Of a DNA stretch of 64,000 nucleotides, positions 8,482 through 17,671 are shown piece after piece; the stretch's first letter is position 1; every line of letters starts with the position of its first letter. The notes under the pieces are model-generated. The model did no database searches and had not been told where the DNA came from. It saw only the letters and a program-made list of their open reading frames with translations. The position numbers were made by a program, and so were the translations under genes. Source of the stretch: Iodidimonas nitroreducens (GTDB taxonomy: Bacteria > Pseudomonadota > Alphaproteobacteria > Sphingomonadales > Rhodothalassiaceae); NCBI RefSeq assembly GCF_008579165.1, contig NZ_BKCN01000010.1; one strand, written 5' to 3'.

Positions 8482-9810
8482 ATGATGATGAAACAAAGAC
8501 TCTTTGGATTGCCACTGTTAACAGCGCTGGGTTTGATGGCTGTGACCGTGCCTGCTGGCTTTGGGCTTTATTCCGCCCCGATGGCGCAAGCCCAAGAAGA
8601 TGAAAAGCCTGAGCGCAATAGCAAAAAGGTGGATAGCCTGCGCGCCAATATCTACGAGAAGATCGCCAAGGCGCAGGAAAAACTTGAAAAAGGCGAGAAG
8701 GCTGAGGCGGTCGAAGATCTCAATGACCTTCTCGAAGATAAGATCAATGATTATGAAACGGCCATCGTTTATCAGATTCTCGCCAGTTCGGTTTATATCG
8801 AAGAAGAGAATTACAAGCAGGCTATTGTTGAATATGAAAAGATCCTGAAGCTTGAGCGCATCCCCGAAAGCCTTCAGATTGCCAGCCTCAATGCCTTGGC
8901 ACAGCTTTATCTGGTGGATGAACAATATAAGAAATCCATCGAATATATGAAGAAATGGATGGCGACCCAAACCAATCCTGGTCCCTCTCCCTATTATTTT
9001 CTTGCTCAGGCCTATTATGGGCTCGAAGATTTCAAAAATATCGTACCCAATATCACCAAAGCAATCGAACTGGGTCGGGCCCGTGGGGACGAGCCCAAGG
9101 AAAATTGGTATCTTCTGTTGCGCTTGGCCTATTTTGAGCTTGCCCAATATGAAAAGGTCGCTGAAGTCTTGGAATTTCTGACCGTCAATTTTGAAAAACC
9201 TGAATATTGGCGCCAGCTGGCAGCGGTTTATTCCGAGCTTGGACAAGAGAAGAAGCAGTTTGCGACCATGGAAGTGGCCTATCGCCAAGGTTATTTGGAT
9301 AAAGAAAGCCAATTAATCAATATGGCGCAGCTTTATCTTTATCACAGTGTCCCGATCAAGTCGGCTTGGGTCATTGAAAAAGGTATGAAAGACGGCATCA
9401 TCGAAAAGAACGCCGAGAATTACGAACTTCTGGGCCAGGCCTATCTCAATGCACAGGAAATGCGGAAAGCTGAAGAACCTCTGCGTTTGGCTGCCAAAGA
9501 TGGTGATGATGGCGAAATCTGGATGCGCTTGGGCCAGGTTTTTGCTGAGCAGGAACGCTGGAAAGAAGCCCTTCCGCCATTGCAAAAAGCGGTTGATTCC
9601 GATGATCTGGATGAGCCCGGTTATGCCCATCTTTTGATCGGTATGGCCAATTTCAATACAGATAAATTGGATGACGCCAAAAAAGCCTTTCGTGCTGCGG
9701 CTAAATTCGATGAAACGGAAAAAGCTGCCAAACAGTGGGTGGATTATACCAACAAAGAACAGCAGCGCCGCGCGCAATTGACCGAATATTATGGCGGCGG
9801 GGGCCAATGA
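8482..9810 (+). CDS. Periplasmic TPR-repeat protein of the TonB operon
   Basis: 442 residues. A signal peptide ends at about residue 38 (PMAQAQ). At least eight TPR-like helical pairs follow (for example AIVYQILASSVYIEEENYKQAIVEYEK, LLGQAYLNAQEMRKAEEPLRL and MRLGQVFAEQERWKEALPPL), and the tail is a Gly-rich YYGGGGQ. Such TPR proteins close DUF3450-ttpC-exbBD-tonB operons and are thought to scaffold the complex in the periplasm; the exact function is not known. Three ATGs in a row (8482, 8485, 8488) follow GGGAGGG. A strong terminator follows at 9876-9911. Confidence 0.85.
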   Translation: MMMKQRLFGLPLLTALGLMAVTVPAGFGLYSAPMAQAQEDEKPERNSKKVDSLRANIYEKIAKAQEKLEKGEKAEAVEDLNDLLEDKINDYETAIVYQILASSVYIEEENYKQAIVEYEKILKLERIPESLQIASLNALAQLYLVDEQYKKSIEYMKKWMATQTNPGPSPYYFLAQAYYGLEDFKNIVPNITKAIELGRARGDEPKENWYLLLRLAYFELAQYEKVAEVLEFLTVNFEKPEYWRQLAAVYSELGQEKKQFATMEVAYRQGYLDKESQLINMAQLYLYHSVPIKSAWVIEKGMKDGIIEKNAENYELLGQAYLNAQEMRKAEEPLRLAAKDGDDGEIWMRLGQVFAEQERWKEALPPLQKAVDSDDLDEPGYAHLLIGMANFNTDKLDDAKKAFRAAAKFDETEKAAKQWVDYTNKEQQRRAQLTEYYGGGGQ

Positions 9811-9875
9811 TCTTCGCGATCATTTAACCTTGCCCACACTATAGATTTGGCAAATGCGCTAAGGCTCAATTAGAA

Positions 9876-9911
9876 AGGCCGTCCATGCAGATCTGCATCG
9901 GGCGGCTTTTT
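9876..9911 (+). terminator. Rho-independent terminator of the TonB operon
   Basis: The stem aggccgtcc pairs with gggcggc(t), with one G-U pair, and is extended inside by the perfect palindrome atgcagatctgcat. Five T follow at 9907-9911. It lies 65 nt after the TPR gene stop. Confidence 0.85.
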
Positions 9912-9968
9912 ACGGATGGTCGCATGTGATGAATGATCCTGCTGATCGCAAAAAATGGAACTGGTTCT

Positions 9969-10820
9969 ATGAAGATTGGCATCATCGGATTTGGCTTGAT
10001 GGGGGCATCCTTGGCCTTGGCCTTACGTGAGGCTGATCCCACGCTGACATTTGTGATCGCCGATCGCGATGCCGGGCATCGTGCAGTCGCCCGGCAGTTG
10101 TTCCCTGATTCCGTGATAGGCGATGATCTAACCAGAATCGCAGGCTTGAGCGATATTCTTTTTCTCGCCACCCCGGTCCGAACCATGGGGGCAATTGCGC
10201 AGCAGATCGGCCCCTTTTTGAAGCCGGGTATGACCCTCACTGATCTGGGCTCGGTGAAGGAGCAGGTCATCCGTGATATTGCCCCCCATGTGCCAGGCAA
10301 TTGCCATTTTATTCCAGGGCATCCGGTGGCCGGACGCGAACGATCAGGCCCCAATGATGCAGATCCGCTTATTTTCAAGGATCGGAATTGGGTTCTCACC
10401 CCAGATGAAAACTGCAATCCTGAAGCCCTTGATCGTCTGACAAAGCTCTTGGAAGGTCTGCCGATTGCCCATGTTTTGCGGCTCGATGCAGCCAGTCATG
10501 ATCGTGTTCTTGCCTTCAATTCCCATCTGCCACACATCATTGCCTTTGCGGCGATGCTGGAAAGCGCGAAAATCGGCGAAGACCTTGGTGTTGATATGCG
10601 CAATTTCAGTGGCGGCAGCTATGATGATATGACGCGTGTGGCCGCCGCCGATCCGGTGATGTGGCGTGATATTTTTCTCACAAATGGCGAACGCCTTGAA
10701 GAGATGATCCGGGCCTTGATCGGGCGGATGGATAATATTCTCGATGCCATGCATGCGAGCGATGAAGCGAAACTCACTGCCCTTATCGCCAAAGCTCGAG
10801 ACCTCAAAATCCGGGATTGA
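9969..10820 (+). CDS. tyrC: Prephenate/arogenate dehydrogenase
   Basis: 283 residues. An N-terminal NAD(P) Rossmann fold begins MKIGIIGFGLMGASLALAL. TLTDLGSVKEQVI, the substrate motif GHPVAGRERSGP and the helical-domain motif FNSHLPHIIAFAAML follow, all hallmarks of TyrA-family dehydrogenases. It oxidatively decarboxylates prephenate (or arogenate) for tyrosine synthesis. There is no fused chorismate mutase or ACT domain, which fits the short alphaproteobacterial cyclohexadienyl dehydrogenases; substrate preference cannot be read from sequence. I chose ATG 9969, where the conserved fold begins, over an upstream ATG at 9933. Confidence 0.9.
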   Translation: MKIGIIGFGLMGASLALALREADPTLTFVIADRDAGHRAVARQLFPDSVIGDDLTRIAGLSDILFLATPVRTMGAIAQQIGPFLKPGMTLTDLGSVKEQVIRDIAPHVPGNCHFIPGHPVAGRERSGPNDADPLIFKDRNWVLTPDENCNPEALDRLTKLLEGLPIAHVLRLDAASHDRVLAFNSHLPHIIAFAAMLESAKIGEDLGVDMRNFSGGSYDDMTRVAAADPVMWRDIFLTNGERLEEMIRALIGRMDNILDAMHASDEAKLTALIAKARDLKIRD

Positions 10821-10890
10821 AGCGGCGGTGGCATGATTTCTTTGGCAGCGTCCCACAAACGGTTTCATCACGCAGGGCATATCCCTCTTT

Positions 10891-10920
10891 CGTCATCCCG
10901 GGTCTCCGCCCGGGATGACG
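10891..10920. repeat. Palindromic intergenic repeat, unit 1
   Basis: A perfect 12-bp inverted repeat (cgtcatcccggg / cccgggatgacg) around a six-base loop. It lies between the convergent tyrC and purK genes, where it may also act as a transcription stop in both directions. It belongs to the same family as the unit at 10950 and the repeats near 63.2-63.5 kb. Confidence 0.85.
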
Positions 10921-10949
10921 AGAGGGAGGAACCTTATCAAATTCTCCAG

Positions 10950-10979
10950 CGTCACCCCGGGTCTCCGCCCGGGGTGACG
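10950..10979. repeat. Palindromic intergenic repeat, unit 2
   Basis: A perfect 12-bp inverted repeat (cgtcaccccggg / cccggggtgacg) with the same loop, tctccg, as unit 1, 59 nt downstream. The paired changes (at to ac, gt) keep the stem intact, so the structure rather than the sequence is conserved. Confidence 0.85.
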
Positions 10980-11026
10980 GATGTGGGGGGCAAGCTCGGA
11001 ATGAGAAAAGTCTTTTGAATGCCTTC

Positions 11027-12104
11027 TCAATCTTCAGGCTCAACCCAGGTTACATGGCCCATTTTGCGGCCCGGCTTGGCAGCAGCCTTGCCATAATGAT
11101 GGAGATGCGCATAAGGATCGCTCAGAATTTTTTGCCAATGGCTGATATCATCGCCGATCAGATTTTCCATACGCACCCGCCCCAAAGCATCGCTTGCCCC
11201 AAGAGGGAGGCCGCAAATCGCCCGGATATGTTGCTCGAATTGGCTGGTCACCGCGCATCAATGGTCCAATGGCCGCTATTATGAACACGGGGGGCAATTT
11301 CATTGACGATGACCTCATGCCGATCATCAATCACAAACATCTCGACCGTTAAAATCCCCACATAATCGAGAGCCGTGGCGATCGCATGGGCATAGCTGAT
11401 GGCTTGCTCGAAACAGTTTTCATCAATTTGTGCAGGCAGATGGCTGGAGCGCAAAATTCCAGATGCATGGCGGTTTTCAATGGGTGGGTAATGGCGCATA
11501 GAGCCATCCCGCGCGCGGGCCAGAATGATCGAGATTTCACGATCAAAAGGGATGAGCTTTTCAACGATCACCAGATCAGAGCCTAAAGCCGTCCAACCGG
11601 CCTCAATGCAATCCGGGCCATAGAGGCGGACCTGACCTTTGCCATCATAGCCCAGCCGCCTGGTTTTGGCGATGACCGGATAGCCCAGCGCTTGCGCCGC
11701 ATCGGCCAAAGCAGCCGCAGTTGCCACATCATGATAAGGGGCCACGGGAATATCGAGCAGGGACAGGAAATCTTTTTCCAGCATCCGATCCTGCTGGTGG
11801 CCAAAGCCTTGATCCCGGGTTGAATAGGCTGCCGTGCCGAGAGAAAATCAAGAGAGGGTGCGGGAACATTCTCAAATTCGAAGCTGATCAGATCAACAGC
11901 ATCGGCAAATTCGGCGAGGGCTGAGCGATCCTGATAAGATGCCTGCCAGAAACGATCGCAAGCGCGAAATGCCGGACTTTCCGGATCAGGGCAAAAAATG
12001 GCCGTGCGATAGCCAAGCCGGGCGGCTGCCAGGGAAAGCATCAGCCCAAGCTGGCCGCCGCCCAAAATCCCGATCCGGGCCCCCGGTGGAAGGATATCGG
12101 CCAT
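11027..12104 (-). CDS. purK: N5-carboxyaminoimidazole ribonucleotide synthase, frameshifted twice
   Basis: An ATP-grasp enzyme that carboxylates AIR in purine synthesis. Visible motifs: GILGGGQLGLML near the N terminus, SFEFENVPAPSL, KTRRLGYDGKGQ, EKLIPFDREISII, EIAPRVHNSGHWTIDA and the C-terminal HLHHYGKAAAKPGRKMGHV. The frame breaks near 11791 (ccagcagg, expected ccagccagg) and near 11250 (after HWTIDA). The span of 1078 nt plus two bases gives 360 codons, the normal PurK length, so two deletions explain it. Three nt separate it from the upstream purE stop, so they form one operon. Confidence 0.9.
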
Positions 12105-12107
12105 CTA

Positions 12108-12602
12108 TCAATCCTTTATGGGTGTTGTGCCGACAGATTGTGTTTGGTTCTCGCGAAAGGCATCAAGCCTGGCCGCCACAGTGCTATCGAGAAGGGCGAT
12201 TACCGATGCCGCGAGCAGGGCGGCGTTTTTGGCCCCGGCTTTGCCAATAGCAAGCGTCCCCACCGGAACGCCCGCAGGCATCTGCACGATAGAGAGGAGG
12301 CTATCCATGCCCTTCAAGGATTTGCTTTCAACCGGCACCCCCAAAACAGGAAGCGGAGTGAGGGCTGCGGCCATCCCCGGGAGATGGGCGGCTCCCCCGG
12401 CTCCGGCGATGATCAGCTTCAGCCCACGGGATTTGGCTGTTTTGGCATAGTCATAAAGGCGTTCGGGCGTGCGATGCGCGGATATGATCAGCACTTCATG
12501 AGGAATGCCCATTTGATCGAGAATATCGGCGCCATGGCGCATCGTGTCCCAATCCGATTGACTTCCCATGATGATGCCGATCAAAGGTTCAGCCGCAGTC
12601 AT
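12108..12602 (-). CDS. purE: N5-carboxyaminoimidazole ribonucleotide mutase
   Basis: 164 residues, the usual class I PurE size. Motifs: GSQSDWDTMRHG (substrate phosphate and carboxyl binding), ISAHRTPERLYDYA with the catalytic His, and AGAGGAAHLPGMAAA. It rearranges N5-CAIR to CAIR, the step after PurK. A GGAG lies upstream of the start. The intergenic region to 12758 also serves the divergent diguanylate cyclase. Confidence 0.95.
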   Translation of the reverse strand: MTAAEPLIGIIMGSQSDWDTMRHGADILDQMGIPHEVLIISAHRTPERLYDYAKTAKSRGLKLIIAGAGGAAHLPGMAAALTPLPVLGVPVESKSLKGMDSLLSIVQMPAGVPVGTLAIGKAGAKNAALLAASVIALLDSTVAARLDAFRENQTQSVGTTPIKD

Positions 12603-12698
12603 AAGACGCTCCTTTAACGAGCATAAGGGCCATGGTCGGCCGTATTATAGGGATCAGCCGTCGGGATGCAACGACAAGGAACAGAATGCTGGTCATTC

Positions 12699-12730
12699 TT
12701 GACATGATCGTATAATTAATAAAATGTTAA
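12699..12730 (+). promoter_or_regulatory. Promoter-like TTGACA with overlapping CtrA box TTAA-N7-TTAA
   Basis: A perfect TTGACA lies at 12699-12704, and an AT-rich stretch (TATAAT at 12711, TAAAAT at 12720) covers the -10 zone. The exact CtrA full-site pattern TTAA(12716-12719)-7 nt-TTAA(12727-12730) lies across that zone, 28 nt before the GGDEF start codon. Overlap with the -10 zone would favour repression by CtrA, but the transcription start is not known. The same stretch also lies upstream of purE on the other strand. Confidence 0.55.
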
Positions 12731-12757
12731 AATCTGCACGAAAGCGAGGGGGGTCGC

Positions 12758-13531
12758 ATGCGCGTTGATGCCATGGATGCAAGCCATTCCGTGTCGAGCG
12801 ATACACAGCACGCCTTTAGCCCGCGTCGTCGCTCGGCGAAAGATCGTCAAAACAGGGCTTATGAAGAGGCGGCGGAGCGGGTGGATCAGGATGCGGATGC
12901 CCTGTATGTATTTGGGATTCCCGAAGAGGATCTGACCACCGAGGTTCGCGCTGCCGTCAGCCGGATATTGAAAGACAATGAAGCCCTGCGCCGACAGCTT
13001 TTAAAGGCGGAACGGGTGATCGCGGATTTACATGATCTGGCTGATCATGACAGCTTGACCCCAACTCTTAATCGTCGTGCCTTCATGCGGGAGCTGAACC
13101 GCCTTCTGGCTCTGGCCAAGCGGCATAAAACGCCTTTGGCGCTCGCCTATTTCGATATCGATGATATGAAGCAGATTAATGATCGTCTGTCGCATGCGGC
13201 AGGGGATGCGGCCCTTTTGAGGATCGGCGAAATGCTGGTGGAGCATTGCCGCAGCTCGGATCTCGTCGCCCGGCTGGGGGGTGATGAATTTGCCATCGTG
13301 CTTCCCCATAGCAATGCGGAGCAGGCAGCCGAACTGGCAGCGCGGCTGACGGCCGCCCTGGCTGCGAACCCGCCCATGATCCAAGATGATGTGGTGGACT
13401 TGAAGCTCAGCTATGGGGTGAGCATGGCTCAGGCTGATGATCAGGCGGAGCAGCTTCTGGCCCGTGCCGACGCCGATATGTATGCGCACAAAGCCAAAAC
13501 CAAGGCCGAAGGCGCTGCGGCACAATCCTGA
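12758..13531 (+). CDS. GGDEF diguanylate cyclase
   Basis: 257 residues. The first ~95 are polar, with a helical stalk (about 65-90, ending ADLHDLADHDSLTPTLNRRAF). The GGDEF domain runs about 90-250, with FDIDDMKQINDRLSHAAGD, the intact active site LGGDEFAIVLP, and an RxxD inhibitory site (RSSD) five residues before it. It should make cyclic di-GMP and be product-inhibited. No membrane segment or recognised sensor domain is seen, so it is probably cytoplasmic. Expression is likely tied to the cell cycle through the CtrA box upstream. Confidence 0.9.
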   Translation: MRVDAMDASHSVSSDTQHAFSPRRRSAKDRQNRAYEEAAERVDQDADALYVFGIPEEDLTTEVRAAVSRILKDNEALRRQLLKAERVIADLHDLADHDSLTPTLNRRAFMRELNRLLALAKRHKTPLALAYFDIDDMKQINDRLSHAAGDAALLRIGEMLVEHCRSSDLVARLGGDEFAIVLPHSNAEQAAELAARLTAALAANPPMIQDDVVDLKLSYGVSMAQADDQAEQLLARADADMYAHKAKTKAEGAAAQS

Positions 13532-13548
13532 CAGCTAGCCCCCAAATT

Positions 13549-13764
13549 TCAGGCAATGATATCGGGTAGGATTTGATCCTCGATATGGCGAATTTGATCC
13601 TTCAGGAGCAATTTGCGTTTTTTCAATCGCATGATCTGAAGCTGATCATAAGAACCGGATTGCTGCAGGGCGACAATCGCACTATCGAGATCGCGATGTT
13701 CCTGTTCCAGGGTCAAAAGGCGCTTCTTGAGCTCCGCGTCGCGCAAAGACATCCCATCATGCAT
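13549..13764 (-). CDS. DUF465 (YdcH-like) small coiled-coil protein
   Basis: 71 residues, almost entirely one helical hairpin: LKKRLLTLEQEHRDLDSAI then LQIMRLKKRKLLLKDQI. The second helix, with the L-K-K-x-K-L-x-L-K-D pattern, is diagnostic for DUF465/YdcH. No biochemical role is known for the family. GAGAG precedes the ATG at 13764 by 8 nt; an in-frame ATG at 13752 is possible. It faces away from a second DUF465 gene at 14121. Confidence 0.8.
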   Translation of the reverse strand: MHDGMSLRDAELKKRLLTLEQEHRDLDSAIVALQQSGSYDQLQIMRLKKRKLLLKDQIRHIEDQILPDIIA

Positions 13765-14120
13765 GCATCAAGCTCTCGTATGAACAATCCTGCAAAAGAT
13801 CATAAGCCCTTGGCGCGTGCTTCACAAGCATCGTGGCATTGCCCTTGAGTCGGCGATCAGCGGGCTAATGAAAGGCTTTATCTTGATGAAGGCGGGCCGA
13901 TGCTCCTTTGCATTTAACCGTATCATGAGCAGCTTTCGCTTTGGGAAAAGATGGTGCCATTGTGTGAAAAGAACGGGCTATGAGGCTTTTGAGAAAGATG
14001 CGCAGATGCTGGCAACGATCATAAATATTTTGGAGATCAAGACAGAAGAATTGAAGTGACAATTTGGGGTCAAATATGTTGCGATAGGAATCCACTTCCG
14101 TAGCAAAGGAGATTACCGGC
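13765..14120. other. 356-nt divergent intergenic region between two DUF465 genes
   Basis: It carries the promoters of both small genes. A frame open to 14059 (EIKTEELK at its end) has an ATG at 13868 but no convincing RBS or family match; I do not call it a gene. AAAGGAG at 14106-14112 is the ribosome site of the downstream gene. Confidence 0.5.
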
Positions 14121-14285
14121 ATGACTCAACAGGCGCATGTTCAGGCTCTGGCAGATAAGCACGCAACTTTGGAACGTGTTATCACACAGGAAACCAAACG
14201 CCCCTCGCCAGATACCCTGCGGATTGCCAAATTGAAGCGGGAAAAACTTTTGCTGAAAGAAAAGATGCGGTTCATGGGCCAATGA
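14121..14285 (+). CDS. Second DUF465 (YdcH-like) small protein
   Basis: 54 residues (MTQQAHVQALADKHATLERV at the start, LRIAKLKREKLLLKEKMRF near the end). The second helix has the same K-L-K-R-E-K-L-L-L-K-E pattern as the 13549 gene, so this is a true small gene of the DUF465 family. A good ribosome site (AAAGGAG) lies 8 nt before the ATG, and a clear terminator follows at 14363. Confidence 0.8.
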   Translation: MTQQAHVQALADKHATLERVITQETKRPSPDTLRIAKLKREKLLLKEKMRFMGQ

Positions 14286-14362
14286 TCCGCCCTTTTAAAG
14301 GAGGAGACAGATAAGGCCAAATCTGACCAGATTTAAAACGGCTTTCAAAGGTCGAATGAACC

Positions 14363-14395
14363 AGGGCGGCGCAGATGAATGCGACCGCCCTTTTT
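14363..14395 (+). terminator. Rho-independent terminator
   Basis: The perfect 7-bp stem agggcgg / ccgccct has a 15-nt loop and runs straight into five T at 14391-14395. It ends the transcript of the small DUF465 gene. It lies about 70 nt before the end of the convergent trcR gene. Confidence 0.85.
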
Positions 14396-14466
14396 GTCGA
14401 GGGAAAGCCAGCGCAAGTCTTTCCCCTCAGCAAGCCGAAAAGGCATTAAGGGCGGCGGATCGGCCC

Positions 14467-15111
14467 TCAGCTCTGGGATGGGGCTTCATCAGGGCTATTG
14501 GCCTGATCTTCGGCCACATTACCGGATGCCGCGTCGTCAGACTCATCACCCGCTTTGGTGGCTCCGTCCTGATGGCTATTGGCGGCTTTCGCGTTGCGGA
14601 TGGCGGCGCGTTTCACGGCATCATCCAGTTCGCTTTGTTTGCACAGGCCCAAAGCCACCGGATCCTGCGACCGGATATTGGCGATATTCCAGTGCGAACG
14701 ATCCCGAATGGCACCGATTGTTGGCTTTGTGGTGCCTACAAGGCGCGAAATCTGGGTATCTGATAGCTCGGGATGATTGCGCAAAATCCAGGAAATAGCG
14801 TCGGGTTTGTCCTGGCGTTTGGAAACCGGCGTATAGCGCGGCCCACGGGTGCGGGTTTGTTCCGGCTTTGCACCTTTGCTCAGTTCCAAAGCCGCCGCCG
14901 GATCATTCTGGCAGCGACGAATTTCATCCCAGGTCAATTGTCCATTCGCGGTGGGATCGATCCCGGCGATGGATTGACCCACGGTTCCATCGGCGATTCC
15001 CTGCACCTCAAGATCATGCAAGCCGCAAAAACGGGCAATCTGCTTGAATGTCAGCGATGTATTATCGATTAACCAAACGGCAGTTGCCATTGGCATCAGG
15101 GGCTGGCTCAT
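14467..15111 (-). CDS. trcR: DUF1013 cell-cycle transcriptional regulator (TrcR-like)
   Basis: 214 residues. The first half begins MPMATAVWLIDNTSLTFKQI and holds a helix-turn-helix (FKQIARFCGLHDLEVQGIAD). A second HTH-like unit (LSDTQISRLVGTTKPTIGAI) sits at about 120-140, followed by RDRSHWN and an acidic, low-complexity tail. This matches DUF1013 proteins, described in Caulobacter as TrcR, a sigma-factor-associated regulator of cell-cycle genes. I chose ATG 15111 for its GGAGAGGAC ribosome site over an upstream GTG-type start at 15132. Confidence 0.85.
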   Translation of the reverse strand: MSQPLMPMATAVWLIDNTSLTFKQIARFCGLHDLEVQGIADGTVGQSIAGIDPTANGQLTWDEIRRCQNDPAAALELSKGAKPEQTRTRGPRYTPVSKRQDKPDAISWILRNHPELSDTQISRLVGTTKPTIGAIRDRSHWNIANIRSQDPVALGLCKQSELDDAVKRAAIRNAKAANSHQDGATKAGDESDDAASGNVAEDQANSPDEAPSQS

Positions 15112-15326
15112 AGTCCTCTCCAAAACACGCATATTCCATCACCGCTCTTGCCAAGGGCTCTTCCCCGGCAGGTGAAGTGCATGTGTTCATCACAAAAGAG
15201 AAGACCCGACGCAAAAGGCGATTGGTATCAAATGACTTTGGCGCAGCTTGCGCAATCAATCAAGGGATTCGCATCGCTTTCCCCTCAAATGCCGAAGATT
15301 TTTTGCAAATGGCTCCGATTTTGCCT

Positions 15327-16500
15327 CTAGCGGCTGCCAAAAGCCTGAGCCACCGGCAAGCGCGCTGCCTGATGGCCGGGAAAAAGCCGCCGATCAGGCC
15401 AATCAGCAGGGCCAGCCACAGGCCTTGGATGAAAAGGTCGCTGCTCAGGCTGAAATTGAAAACCACCTGGGTGAAATTGCCCCCTAAGGTAGAGGCGCTC
15501 AACCCATCGAAAAAAACCAGTGCCACCAAAGCCCCGAGCAATCCCCCCACAGCCGAGAGAAAAAGCGATTCTGCCAGCGTGCCGCAAAAGGCGGAAAAGC
15601 CTGAAAAACCAATGGCACGAACGGTGGCAATGTCGCGGCTGCGGGCGGAAACCGAGAGATAAATGGTATTGAGCGCGCCCGCCAGCGCCCCCAGCGACAT
15701 GGCAATGGATAAAGGCCAGCCCAGTACCAGAATGAGATCGGATGTGCGCTCGGATTGTTCGGCATAATAGCGGCGTTCGCTGATGATATCCACCGTGAGC
15801 CGGGGATCCTGATCGGCAAAGCTGCGCAAACTTTCGATGGCTTGCGGGTTGATCAGCTTTGCCCGCACCGATTGCACCGAACTGCCCCGGTTGAATTGGT
15901 TTTGCACGCCGCCCAGATCGCTCCAGATTTCCGAATCAAAAACGCCGCCGGTGGAAAAGACCCCCACCACGGTCCATTGGGTGGCCCCGAAGCGCAGCAT
16001 CGAACCCGGTTCAAAGCCATTGAATTCACGCAATAAAGCTTCGCCCACGATCAATTCATTGCGCCCGGGGATAAACATCCGCCCGGCCGTGATGGCGGGT
16101 GCGCGGATAGCCACCCCTAGAGGCCCCAGCCCGCGCAAGGCAGATTGGCCTTGGTCCCGCTCGATTTCTTGATGCCATCCACCACCACATAAAGTTCGCC
16201 CGAAACCAAAGACGCGCCATCCCGCTTTAGAAGGCCGGGGGCGGTTTCGATAAGGGCAAGCTGTTCGCGGCTCAAAACGGAATTAAGCTCCGCCCCCGAA
16301 CCGCCGCGCAAAATGATCGCCACATCTTCAGAACCCGAAGATCCAAGGGTTTGGCGAAAGCCCTGCGACATGGATAAAAACGCCAGTAAAACCGCCACCA
16401 CAACCGCAATGGTGATGACAGTGGCAAGGCTAAGCCATAATCTTTGGGGCAGGCTTAAAAGCCCGATCCAGATCATCATGAAAATTTGCTTCAACATCAT
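15327..16500 (-). CDS. MacB-like FtsX permease, second of the operon, frameshifted twice
   Basis: About 391 residues once repaired. The N-terminal membrane helix (SLATVITIAVVVAVLLAFLSM) is followed by a large periplasmic domain and a C-terminal FtsX unit of three helices (ILVLGWPLSIAMSLGALAGAL, TLAESLFLSAVGGLLGALVALVFF, GLWLALLIGLIGGFFPA). Breaks lie near 16130 (ctgcc, expected ctggcc) and near 15372. 1174 nt plus two bases is 392 codons. It is the last gene of the adaptor-ATPase-permease-permease operon; with permease 1 it would form a heterodimer driven by the ATPase. The substrate is unknown. Confidence 0.85.
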
Positions 16501-16503
16501 GCA

Positions 16504-17671
16504 TCAAGCCCGGGCAAAAGCGGCGGTGGGTTTTAAACGATAAGCGGCAAAAGCGGGCAAAAGGCCGGTGATCAGCCCAAAGCCAGCATCAGCCCGAAGG
16601 ACGAGAGCCAGATGCCGGATGTAAATCCCAAAGGAAAGGGAAAGCCCGGCACAGTGCTGATGAAGCGGGCCATCATCTGGGCCGCCGCCACCCCTAAAAG
16701 CCCCCCGATGAGGCCAGTGCCAGCGATTCCGCCAAAATGAGGGCGAACACCATGCGGGCATCAAAACCCAGCACCTTCATCACGCCGATTTCCCCGGTGC
16801 GCTCGCGGATGGATAAAGCCATGGTATTGCCGGTGATGATCAGGATGGTGAACATCGCCGCCCCGCTCACCGATAAAACGATCAGCCCGATATTGCCAAG
16901 CTGTTCAACGAAGGATCGGTTAAAGGCTTCTTCGGTGCGGGTTTCGGTGGCATAGGCAGAATTTTGGAAGCGGCTGTCGATGGCTTGGGCAATGGCATCA
17001 TTTTGCGCCGGATCGAGGGTGGTAAAGCTGATGGTGCCGGTAAAATCGCGGGCAGTGGTGCGGGCTTCATTCAGATAATCATAATGCAGATAAAGGGTAT
17101 TGGCCGCGATATTGGCCCGGCCCGCGCGATAAATCCCTTCGATCACCAGATCCCAGACATTGGAGCCATCGGCACGTTGCCAGATATTGCTGGAAATGGG
17201 GATCAGATCGCCAATCTGCCAGCCATATTGTTTGGCGACATCCTCACCCACCAAAGCCCCACGCCTGTTCTGGATGAAGGCGGCGGCTTGTTCCGGTGGC
17301 AGGGCGATATCATCGGCATAAATCTGCAAATAGCTTTGCGGATCGATGGCAAAGCCGAAAATGAAATTGCGCGGTTCCTGATAATAAGACCCCATCCAGC
17401 TTTGATGGCTGACCTGGCGCACGCCCTCGATGGCGGCGATGCGATTGACATAGGCAATGGGCAAAGGCTGGGTGAAATTGATCCTGTTAGAGATGATCAG
17501 GCGATCGGCGGCGGCCAGATCGGCCCCGGCATTCAGGCCGCGCTCGAAACTTTGCAAAATGCCAAACAGGAAAAAGGCAATGAAAATGGCAAAGGCGGTA
17601 AGGGCAAAACGCAGGCGGCTGCGGCTGAGATTGGCCCAGATCAGGGAGAGGGATGCCAAGGCCACGGTCAT
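16504..17671 (-). CDS. MacB-like FtsX permease, first of the operon, frameshifted twice
   Basis: About 389 residues once repaired. An N-terminal helix (FALTAFAIFIAFFLFGILQSF), a periplasmic domain of ~220 residues and a C-terminal FtsX domain (IGLIVLSVSGAAMFTILIITGNTM, SIRERTGEIGVMKVLGF, then GLIGGLLGVAAAQMM). The frame breaks near 16714 and again near 16575; 1168 nt plus two bases is 390 codons. Its ATG overlaps the ATPase stop (ATGA), so translation is coupled. Confidence 0.85.

Noticed and set aside
3669..9851. Shared 12-nt string tatagatttggc at 3669 and 9840 as a common promoter element
   Set aside because: Two copies of a 12-mer flanking the operon could be chance. One follows the coding region and precedes the terminator, and no conserved spacing to a -35 element is seen.
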